DNA of 31,263 nt, from the NCBI RefSeq assembly GCF_006540305.1, contig NZ_BJOR01000003.1, forward strand, positions 1-31,263, given 5' to 3'. Both the position numbers and the translations under genes were made by a program. Of this stretch, positions 23,627 to 30,471 are shown piece after piece. The notes beneath the pieces are model-generated. The model was given only the letters and a program-made list of their open reading frames with translations, had not been told where the DNA came from and did not search any database. The stretch's first letter is position 1. Each line of letters opens with the position of its first letter. The stretch comes from Streptomyces sp. 6-11-2. GTDB taxonomy: Bacteria; Actinomycetota; Actinomycetes; Streptomycetales; Streptomycetaceae.

Positions 23627-23845
23627 TCACCGCCGTACCGGGTAGCGGAGCTTTTCGGTTCGCAGGAACGGTGATCGGCTGCCGACGTTGTTGGCGAAGA
23701 CAGCTGCGGCGGCGGTCTGGTTCTTGCCCGAGGGGCTCGCCGGGGCCGCCTGGGCCACAGCGCCGACCGTCGCGGCTCCGGCGACCGAGGTCGCGAGGAA
23801 CGCGCGGCGGGAGTGAGGCTGTGGGCCAGATCTCTCGTGTTGCAA
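23627..23845 (-). pseudogene. 5' end of a Tat-exported protein gene
   Basis: TTG 23845 with a strong AAGGAGG site begins a Tat-type signal peptide (SRRAFLATSVAGAATVGAVA), then about 35 residues (KNQTAAAAVFANNVGSRSPF, LRTEKLRYPVRR) before a stop at 23627. The rest of any enzyme is missing, so this is probably a truncated gene, though a short exported protein cannot be excluded. Confidence 0.5.
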
Positions 23846-23913
23846 CTCGATCCCTCCTTGCCTTCCGGCCGGAGCGCGTTTGCGTACCGGCCGCTTGGTG
23901 CAGCGGAAGTGAT

Positions 23914-23964
23914 ACTTGTGCAGACACTTGTGTAAGCCACTTACGAAAGTAGGCTGCTATAGTT
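23914..23964. promoter_or_regulatory. ROK promoter region with repeats
   Basis: ACTTGTG occurs twice (23914, 23926), followed by the inverted repeat GTAAG-CCA-CTTAC (23932-23944) and a -10-like TATAGT at about 23959. It lies 46-96 bases before the ROK start and is a plausible site for autoregulation and control of the divergent genes. Confidence 0.4.
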
Positions 23965-24009
23965 TTTCCTGGCAGGGGCAACCGAGTCAAGGGGAAAGCG
24001 TCGCCGCCC

Positions 24010-25257
24010 ATGAGAGAGGACCCGCCGCTCCTGCGACAGCTCAGCCAGGGCAGGGTCCTGACGGTGCTTCGCGAGGTGTCTCATCTGCGCCTGGCCGAAA
24101 TCGCCCGCCGCACAGGACTGTCCCGGCCCACCGTGAGCGAGGTGGTCGACGAACTACGCGCAGCCGGCTGGGTGGAGTACGTCGAGGAGCATCCCGACAG
24201 TCGTAACGTCATGGGCCGGCCGGCCCGGCTGGTACGATTCCGCGCCGACGCCGGCTGCGTCCTGGGCATCGACATAGGGCCGCACCGCACCTCCGCGGTG
24301 ATTGCCGACCTCAACGGTGAGCCTCTGGCGACCAGCCGCTGTGCGACCTCGGCCGCGCAGGACAGCCGCGAACTGCTCGCCGCCGTCCGGTTGACGGTAC
24401 GCGGGGCGCTGGACGAGGCCGGCCTCAAGCGTGAGGCGGTGCTGGCCGCGGCGGTCGGTAGTCCCGGCATCCTCGACCCGCGCTCGGGCAAGCTGGCGCA
24501 GGCGCCCGGCCTGCCCGGCTGGACCTCGCTGAACCTCAAGGCGGAGCTGCGCCGGACCTTCCGCTGCCCGGTCCAGGTGGAGAACGACGTGAACCTCGCC
24601 GTGCTCGGCGAGCAGTGGAAGGGGATCGCCCGGAACACCCCCACCGTGGTGTTCGCCTTGTGGGGCGAGCGGGTCGGCGGCGGCATCTGCATCGACGGGC
24701 GGCTGCACCGCGGCACGTCGGGGGCGGCCGGAGAGATCGGCTACCTCACCGTCCTCGATCCGCACGACGACCACGGCGCGCGGCCTGACGCGGAGGGACT
24801 GGGGCCGTTCGAACGGCTCACGGGCGCGTCGGCCATCGTGGACCTCGCCAGCTCGCTCCCGTACCGGCGAAGCCCCCGGCTTGCCGCTCTGCTGCGGGAG
24901 GGCGCACTCGACGTCGTCTCAGTCTTCGATGCCGCAGCCGACGGCGACCCCGGAGCGCAGGGAGTCATCGACACGGTCGCAGCCCGTCTGGCGCGCGGTC
25001 TTGCGCCGGTCCTGCTCGTGCTCGACCCGGACCTGCTCGTCATCGGCGGCGGACTGTCCCGCGCGGGGCGCGTCGTACTCGACGCCGTGACCCGGCACCT
25101 GCGACCGCTGACCCTCGTGCCGACGCCGATCGAGTTGTCCCGTCTGGGTGACGACGCCGTCGTCATGGGCGCGGTCAGACTGGCTCTGGACGACGTGGAG
25201 AACCGGCTGCTGCCCCCGAACGAGCAGCGCGTCCGGTCGGAGAACAGGTCGACGTGA
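24010..25257 (+). CDS. ROK-family transcriptional regulator
   Basis: The 415-residue protein combines an N-terminal winged helix (about 20-75: LRLAEIARRTGLSRPTVSEV) with a ROK sugar-binding/kinase fold (LGIDIGPHRTSAVIADLNGE, VENDVNLAVLGEQ, GTSGAAGEIGYL, DLLVIGGGLSRAG). The zinc motif CxCGxxGCxE that usually follows GEIG is absent; the text there is LDPHDDHGARPDAEGLGPFE, so this is a divergent member. ROK regulators commonly sense sugars such as N-acetylglucosamine or chitobiose, and its divergent neighbour is a chitinase, so control of that gene is likely but unproven. The start ATG 24010 has AAGGGGAA upstream. Confidence 0.9.
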   Translation: MREDPPLLRQLSQGRVLTVLREVSHLRLAEIARRTGLSRPTVSEVVDELRAAGWVEYVEEHPDSRNVMGRPARLVRFRADAGCVLGIDIGPHRTSAVIADLNGEPLATSRCATSAAQDSRELLAAVRLTVRGALDEAGLKREAVLAAAVGSPGILDPRSGKLAQAPGLPGWTSLNLKAELRRTFRCPVQVENDVNLAVLGEQWKGIARNTPTVVFALWGERVGGGICIDGRLHRGTSGAAGEIGYLTVLDPHDDHGARPDAEGLGPFERLTGASAIVDLASSLPYRRSPRLAALLREGALDVVSVFDAAADGDPGAQGVIDTVAARLARGLAPVLLVLDPDLLVIGGGLSRAGRVVLDAVTRHLRPLTLVPTPIELSRLGDDAVVMGAVRLALDDVENRLLPPNEQRVRSENRST

Positions 25258-25349
25258 GCCGGGGCCGGCGGCGCCCGCCGGCCCCGGGAATTCGCGGCAG
25301 GCGGAAGGATCGTTTTGGCGCCGGAGGCCGGCGGCCAGGACACCGGTGA

Positions 25350-25598
25350 ACCCGTCGTCAGGTGGGTGGCGCCATCGGTACGGCCCTGCTGAACACGATC
25401 GCGGTTTCGGCCACGACCTCGTACATCCAGGACCACATCGGGGGTGCCGCCACGAGGCCCCAGCAGCAGCTGGTGCAGTTGCAGGCCATGGTGAACGGCT
25501 ACACCAGCGCCATCTGGTTCGCCGTCGGGATCCTGGTCGTGGCCGCCGCGATCGCCCTGACCTTCGTGAAACCGGGCGCCCGGGCGGCGGCACGGTGA
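25350..25598 (+). pseudogene. C-terminal scrap of a DHA2-type MFS drug transporter
   Basis: RQVGGAIGTALLNTIAVSAT and GYTSAIWFAVGILVVAAAIA, ending FVKPGARAAAR, match the last two membrane segments of 14-helix MFS exporters. The preceding ten or more helices are absent; text before 25345 is unrelated. Confidence 0.75.
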
Positions 25599-25729
25599 CC
25601 GGGTCCTCCGGTGCCGCATCCGGTGAGGGCGTGAAGGACGAGGCGGCGATAACCGGTCAGCGCCCACTGAGTGGTATGTACCTCAGCGGAGCCAGGGCAG
25701 GTCCGCACCCGCTTTGTTCGGCTGGAGTC

Positions 25730-25800
25730 CCTCTCGCCGAGGGACTTCTGCTGTTCGGGGCTGAGCCGGTCGAACAGCGTCTGACGCAGGGCGGCCACAT
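25730..25800 (-). pseudogene. Possible C-terminal scrap of a MarR-type regulator
   Basis: VAALRQTLFDRLSPEQQKSL resembles the last helix of MarR proteins, which often sit beside DHA2 transporters such as the scrap just left. The match is short and could be chance. The rest of 25599-25881 shows nothing else. Confidence 0.25.
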
Positions 25801-25881
25801 GGCCCGGCTCGGCCCCTGCGGAAGGACGGCAACCCAGAACGCAGGGGGCGGGCTCGAAATCTTGGACGCTTCCGGCTGGAT

Positions 25882-26811
25882 TCACAGGCGCATGATGACC
25901 AGGGCGGTGTCGTCGGTGGCGTCACCGGGTGGAAGTTGGTCGTTGAGCACGGCGTCGGCGAGGGCTTCGGGTTCTTCTGCCTGGTGGCGGGCCAGGGAGT
26001 CGGCGAGCCGGGCGAGGCCGGTGTCTATGTCTTCGCCGCGGCGTTCGATCAGGCCGTCGGTGTAGAGCACGAGAACGGCGCCCTCGCGGAAGGCTGCGAC
26101 AGCCTGGATCCGGGGGGCGTGTTCAGGGCGGGCGGCCAGTGGCGGGTCGGTGGCCTGGTCCAGGAACTCGACGGTCCCGTCCCTCTGCAGGAGCCCAGGT
26201 GGGGGGTGGCCGGCGCTGCTGTAGGTGATGGTGCGGGTGTCCCAGTCGATGACTGCGGTGGCCGCGGTGGTGTTCTCGGCACCGTCGACGGTGCGGGCGT
26301 ACAACCCGAGGGCTTCCAAGGCGCGGGCGGGGCCTTCGGCGACGAGGGAGACGGCGCTGAGGGCGCTGCGCAGTTGTCCTATGACTCCGGCGGCGGGCAG
26401 GCCGTGGCCGACGACGTCGCCGACGGCAACGGCGATGCGATCGCCGGGCAGGTCGACCAGGTCGTACCAGTCGCCGGCCACGTTCAGTGCTTCGGCGGCG
26501 GGCCTGTAGCGTACGGCCGCCGGAAGCCGACCGACCGGGCGAGGAGCGGGCAGCATGGCTTCTTGCAAGGTCAGCGCGACTTCACGGGCGCGGATGAGTT
26601 CGGTGACGTCCTCCACGCGGTGCAGCAGCAGTGTCACCCGTCCATCAGATCCGAACACGGGGATGTTGGTCATGTTGAAGTACCGCTCGTGCCACACTCC
26701 GGGCTGGTCGGGGTCCTCCATGTCGTAGCGCTGCAGCGCCACGATGCTGCGTTCACCGGTGCCCGCCGCCTGGCGCAGTGACGCCAGAACTCGATACGAG
26801 CGGGGAGTCAC
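25882..26811 (-). CDS. SpoIIE-type PP2C phosphatase, 5'-truncated
   Basis: The protein from about GTG 26811 starts inside a PAS domain (SIVALQRYDMEDPDQPGVWH, RYFNMTNIPVFGSDGRVTLL, HRVEDVTELIRAREVALTLQ) and continues into a complete SpoIIE/RsbU-type phosphatase (about 90-309) with metal-binding motifs GDWYDLVDLPGDRIAVAVGD, VVGHGLPAA, SSAGHPPP, LYTDGLIERR and GDATDDTALVIM. Such enzymes dephosphorylate anti-sigma-factor antagonists. The first half of the PAS domain is missing and the same frame continues upstream into unrelated fragments, so the gene has lost its 5' end. Whether the 309-residue remainder is expressed is unclear; the start site is weak. Confidence 0.7.
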   Translation of the reverse strand: MTPRSYRVLASLRQAAGTGERSIVALQRYDMEDPDQPGVWHERYFNMTNIPVFGSDGRVTLLLHRVEDVTELIRAREVALTLQEAMLPAPRPVGRLPAAVRYRPAAEALNVAGDWYDLVDLPGDRIAVAVGDVVGHGLPAAGVIGQLRSALSAVSLVAEGPARALEALGLYARTVDGAENTTAATAVIDWDTRTITYSSAGHPPPGLLQRDGTVEFLDQATDPPLAARPEHAPRIQAVAAFREGAVLVLYTDGLIERRGEDIDTGLARLADSLARHQAEEPEALADAVLNDQLPPGDATDDTALVIMRL

Positions 26812-26920
26812 AGCTCGCTCATGATGTTGTAGGCCCAAGGGCGGCTGCACACGAACGTTGATCGATTGGCATGCCCGGAGATCCTCGCCGGTGACCGCGG
26901 CACCCTGCACTTCTACGGCC

Positions 26921-27010
26921 AAGCGCCATCCTGCAGCGCCCACGAGCAGCCCGCCGATCGGCGGGCCGACGGCGGCGGCCAGCGCCTGACGTACAGCGGC
27001 CACGGCGCGA
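26921..27010 (-). pseudogene. Short internal scrap of an MFS transporter
   Basis: AAAVGPPIGGLLVGAAGWRL is a characteristic helix of DHA2-type MFS exporters. It lies in frame with the truncated phosphatase but is surrounded by unrelated text. The unexplained stretch 27011-27231 contains a coding-like minus-strand piece (VGSVVAIEHGRRQYLAGDSP, ATVEDLFDD) that I do not recognise. Confidence 0.35.
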
Positions 27011-27231
27011 TGGTCACAGTCCTCGTTGGTCATCGAAGAGGTCCTCGACGGTGGCTGGGGAGTCGCCGGCAAGGTACTGACGCCTGCCATGCTCAATGGC
27101 GACGACTGACCCGACCTCTGCCCCCGGCACAACCGTGAGCGGCGTGCTGACAATGTCCAGCTCGGGGGGAGCGGCAGGCGTCGATCTCGTCGAGAACGAA
27201 GAACTCCTTGTGCACACAGGCTCGCGGTGAC

Positions 27232-27375
27232 GAGAGGGTCCTGGTCACCGGTGGCACGGGGTATCTGGCCGGCTGGGTGATGGCGGGCCTGCTCGGTCGC
27301 GGCTATCTGGTGCGTACCACCGTGCGGGACGCGGGCAAGTCGGAGCAGGCGCGCGCGGCCGTCGGTGAGCACGCC
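27232..27375 (+). pseudogene. N-terminal scrap of an NAD-dependent epimerase/reductase
   Basis: RVLVTGGTGYLAGWVMAGLL and GRGYLVRTTVRDAGKSEQAR form the Rossmann start of an extended short-chain dehydrogenase (GGTGYLAG). It ends abruptly at the junction with an IS5 fragment on the other strand near 27375. Confidence 0.7.
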
Positions 27376-27558
27376 CTTGCGGGCGATGCGGCGCCGGATG
27401 CCCCACTGGGATAACCATCGCCGCAGGTGGTTGTAGTCGTAGTCCTTGTCGGCGTGGAGTTTGCCAGGCTTGCGCCGCCGGGGGCCTCGCCGGGAGCGGA
27501 CCGGAGGTATCCCCTTCACGAGCGGGATCAGGGCCTGGCTGTCATGGACGTTGGCGTT
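27376..27558 (-). pseudogene. IS5-family transposase, internal fragment
   Basis: ANVHDSQALIPLVKGIPPVR, RGPRRRKPGKLHADKDYDYN and WLSQWGIRRRIARKGV match the central DDE region of IS5-type transposases. Both ends are missing. It abuts the epimerase scrap, suggesting that insertion and later deletion joined them. Confidence 0.8.
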
Positions 27559-27573
27559 GTGGCTGTCCCGGGG

Positions 27574-27790
27574 TCAGTGCACGGCGAGTTCTTCCAGCTG
27601 TTGAACGACGCGTTCGATGGGTGCGGTGGCGTCGATCTCGACGGTCGCGGTGGCACGCAGCAGCGGTTCGACGGTGGTCAGGTGGTGGAGAATGGCGTCA
27701 CGTTCTTCGCTTGCCGTAGGGGTTGTTGGTCCGGGCTGCGATCCGAGCCAGCAGCACGATGTGATCGAACAGGGGACGGCCACGATGAGG
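27574..27790 (-). pseudogene. C-terminal scrap of a shikimate-kinase-like P-loop kinase
   Basis: LFDHIVLLARIAARTNNPYG and, after a frameshift, EERDAILHHLTTVEPLLRAT, ATVEIDATAPIERVVQQLEE match the C terminus of small AAA/nucleotide-kinase-like proteins of actinomycetes. The P-loop half is absent. Confidence 0.6.
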
Positions 27791-27856
27791 TTGTCCTCGC
27801 TGTGGCTGCTGAGCCCTGGTGAGACGGCTCGCAGGCTCCGAGACAGTGTCGGACGA

Positions 27857-28516
27857 TCACGAGTTCAGATAGGTGAGCACGGCCAGAACACGCCGATGAT
27901 CCTCATCACTTTGGGACAGTCCGAGCTTGAGGAAGATGTTGCTGATGTGCTTCTCGACCGCGCCGTCGCTCACCACCAGCTGCCGGGCGATTGCCGAGTT
28001 CGTCCGTCCCTCGGCCATCAGCCCCAGGACCTCCCGCTCCCGGGGGGTGAGCCCGGCCAGCACGTCCTGCTTGCGGCTGCGGCCGAGCAGCTGGGCGACG
28101 ACCTCCGGGTCCAGGACCGTTCCGCCCTCGGCCACCCGGACCACCGCGTCCACGAACTCGCGCACCTCGGCCACGCGGTCCTTGAGCAGATAGCCGACCC
28201 CGCCGCTGGAGCCTGCCAGCAGTTCGGTGGCGTACCGCTCCTCCACGTACTGCGAGAGCACGAGCACGCCCAGCGCTGGGTGTGCCTTGCGCAGCTGCAC
28301 CGCGGCCCGGACGCCCTCGTCGGTGTGCGTCGGCGGCATCCGCACGTCCGCCACGACGACGTCCGGCAGCGCCTGCTGGTCGTGCAGCTCCGTGATGGTC
28401 TTGATCAGCGCCTGGGCGTCCCCGACACCCGCCACGACCTCGTGTCCGCGGTCGGTCAGCAGCCGGGTAAGGCCCTCCCTGAGCAGCACTGAATCCTCGG
28501 CGATGACCACTCGCAC
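27857..28516 (-). CDS. NarL/LuxR-type response regulator
   Basis: GTG 28516 follows GGAGGA. The 219-residue protein has a receiver domain with acidic pair E7-D8 and phospho-acceptor Asp57 (VVVADVRMPP), the Thr/Ser and Lys positions in VLVLSQYVEERY and GYLLKDR, and a C-terminal LuxR helix-turn-helix (LTPREREVLGLMAEGRTNSA). It pairs with the histidine kinase upstream on the same strand, which ends 240 bases earlier. Targets are unknown. Confidence 0.94.
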   Translation of the reverse strand: MRVVIAEDSVLLREGLTRLLTDRGHEVVAGVGDAQALIKTITELHDQQALPDVVVADVRMPPTHTDEGVRAAVQLRKAHPALGVLVLSQYVEERYATELLAGSSGGVGYLLKDRVAEVREFVDAVVRVAEGGTVLDPEVVAQLLGRSRKQDVLAGLTPREREVLGLMAEGRTNSAIARQLVVSDGAVEKHISNIFLKLGLSQSDEDHRRVLAVLTYLNS

Positions 28517-28648
28517 CCTGTCCTCCACGATCCTCGGCCCCCCACAGCCTCGCCCCACGGCTTTCCGTGCGACATGGTCCAGCATTCCAGTATTCGGACC
28601 GTGCCGCGCCCGGGCCAGGGGAAGTGTAGGGAGGCGACCACATGTTTC

Positions 28649-28688
28649 GGCCTGCCGCCGCGACCCGTGTGGCCGCGGCCGGCAGGCC
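28649..28688. terminator. Stem-loop between kinase and regulator genes
   Basis: GGCCTGCCG and CGGCAGGCC form a 9-bp stem in the 240-base gap. It could limit read-through from the kinase gene into the regulator gene. Confidence 0.4.
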
Positions 28689-28755
28689 GCCATCAGGGGA
28701 CTTCGGGAGCGGCGGCTCGGCGATGCCGGGGAAACAGCGGACTTCGGGCCGTGGC

Positions 28756-30123
28756 TCAGCGCCGCCAGGGCAGCTCCGCCGTCACCCGGGTGGGTCCCCC
28801 GGACGGCGAGTCCACGATGAGGATCCCGTCCACCGCGTCCAGCCGCTCGGCCAGCCCGGCGAGGCCCGACCCCTTGGACACGTCCGCGTCGCCGACCCCG
28901 TCGTCCTCGACCTGGAGCATCAGCCGGTCCTCCACCCGCCAGACGTCCACCGAGGCGGACCGTGCCCCGCTGTGCTTGCTGACGTTCTGGAGCAGCTCGG
29001 AGACCGTGAAGTAAGCGATCCCCTCGATGGCCGCCGCCGGCCGCTCGGCCAGATCGACCTCCACCCGCACCGGCACCGTGCAGCGCGAGGCCACCGCCGA
29101 CAGGGCCGCGTCCAGGCCGCGGTCCGTCAGCACCGCCGGGTGGATCCCCCGCGCCAGGTCCCGCAGCTCCTGCAACGCGGTCTTCACCTCGCCGTGCGCC
29201 TCGTCCACCATCCGCGCCGCCGCCTGCGGATCCTCCGTCAGCTTCTCCTTCGCCAGCCCCAGATCCATCGCCAGCGCCACCAGCCGGGCCTGTGCCCCGT
29301 CGTGCAGGTCCCGCTCGATGCGCCGCAGATCCGCGGCGGCCGTGTCGACCACGACCCCCCGGTCCGACTCCAGTTCCACCACCCGCGCCGACAGCCGCGA
29401 CGGCCCCAGCAGCCCGTGCACCAGCACCCGGTCCACCATCGTCAGCGCCCGCACGATCCACGGCGTGGCCAGCGTGAACAGCAGTCCCACCAGCGCGGTC
29501 ACCGTGATCTCGAACGGATTGTCCAGATAGATGCCGTGCTGACCGTCGCCGTAGAGCTGGAGTCCGCCCTGGCCGGCCCACATCGGGAACACCCAGAACC
29601 ACAGCGGATACGTCAGCAGGCTCCAGCCCAGCGTCCAGAAGACCAGCGAGACCGAGAAGGAGAACACCGCCCACGGAAAGTGCAGGATCGCGTAGAGCAG
29701 GGCCCGCCAGGAGGCGCCGCTCTTCAGCAGGGCTCCCGTCCAGGCCAGGACGCCCGGCTTCGTCGTCCGCAGCGGCTGCGGCTCGGCGACCTCCAGGCCG
29801 AGCAGCCGGCGCGCCCGCGCCCGCTCCAGCACGCCGAACAGGCGGCAGCCGGCCAGCGCCGCCGCCAGCACCGGGACGCCCAGGAACGTCACCAGCAGGC
29901 CCGCGCCCAGCGACACCATCGTCACCGCGTACGTGAACAGCATGATGCCGATCGGCAGATTCAGCAGCACGTACCCGAACTCGCGCCAGCTGCGGGCCTC
30001 GAACGGCGCCCGCAGCCCGGCCGGCAGCAGGTGCCGTTCCCGGCCGGTGCCACCGTCGTGGAACCCGCCCGCGCTGTAGGGCCCGTACCCCGGTGCGTCC
30101 TGCGATCGGTACTGGGTGGCCAT
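28756..30123 (-). CDS. Membrane sensor histidine kinase (HisKA_3 type)
   Basis: The 455-residue protein has a polar start, then two pairs of membrane segments (about 50-95 and 145-225) of the actinobacterial 'putative sensor' type, a HisKA_3 helix with phospho-acceptor His274 (RRIERDLHDGAQARL), and a HATPase domain (SELLQNVSKHSGA, VEDDGVGDADVSKGSGLAGL, AERLDAVDG). It should autophosphorylate and pass the phosphate to the response regulator at 27857. No large extracellular loop is present, so the signal is probably sensed in or at the membrane. An ISAzo13 fragment lies 65 bases upstream, so its original promoter may have been altered. Confidence 0.93.
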   Translation of the reverse strand: MATQYRSQDAPGYGPYSAGGFHDGGTGRERHLLPAGLRAPFEARSWREFGYVLLNLPIGIMLFTYAVTMVSLGAGLLVTFLGVPVLAAALAGCRLFGVLERARARRLLGLEVAEPQPLRTTKPGVLAWTGALLKSGASWRALLYAILHFPWAVFSFSVSLVFWTLGWSLLTYPLWFWVFPMWAGQGGLQLYGDGQHGIYLDNPFEITVTALVGLLFTLATPWIVRALTMVDRVLVHGLLGPSRLSARVVELESDRGVVVDTAAADLRRIERDLHDGAQARLVALAMDLGLAKEKLTEDPQAAARMVDEAHGEVKTALQELRDLARGIHPAVLTDRGLDAALSAVASRCTVPVRVEVDLAERPAAAIEGIAYFTVSELLQNVSKHSGARSASVDVWRVEDRLMLQVEDDGVGDADVSKGSGLAGLAERLDAVDGILIVDSPSGGPTRVTAELPWRR

Positions 30124-30188
30124 CGGCGTCGTCCCGTCCCCTCGTTCCGTGTCTCCTGCGGCTGTCCCGCCGTACTCCCAGCGTGCAC

Positions 30189-30464
30189 CAGTCCGGCGGT
30201 CAGCCGGTGATCAGCATCGATGCCAAGAAGAAGGAACAGCTGGGGCAGCTGCCGAACCCCGGGCGGCAATGGCGCCCCGCCGGCGACGGCGATCCGGTAC
30301 GGGTGGAGGACCACAGCTTCTACTTCATCGGCCCCGACGTCGACGTGGCGATACCCTTCGGCATCTACGATCCGGCCCACGACAGCGGCTGGGTGAACGT
30401 CGGCACCGATCACGACACCTCCGTGTTCGCCGTCGAGTCGATCCGCCGCTGTTGGGCTGCGGCG
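30189..30464 (+). pseudogene. ISAzo13-family transposase fragment
   Basis: GQPVISIDAKKKEQLGQLPN, RQWRPAGDGDPVRVEDHSFY, VDVAIPFGIYDPAHDSGWVN and VGTDHDTSVFAVESIRRCW are the conserved middle of ISAzo13 transposases, including the first catalytic Asp. The fragment stops eight bases before the protease stop codon, and its 5' part is missing. Confidence 0.85.
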
Positions 30465-30471
30465 GTTTCGC

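Noticed and set aside
28642..30210. 522-codon plus-strand frame across the histidine kinase
   Set aside because: Arg/Pro/Gln-rich antisense of an intact kinase with all motifs.
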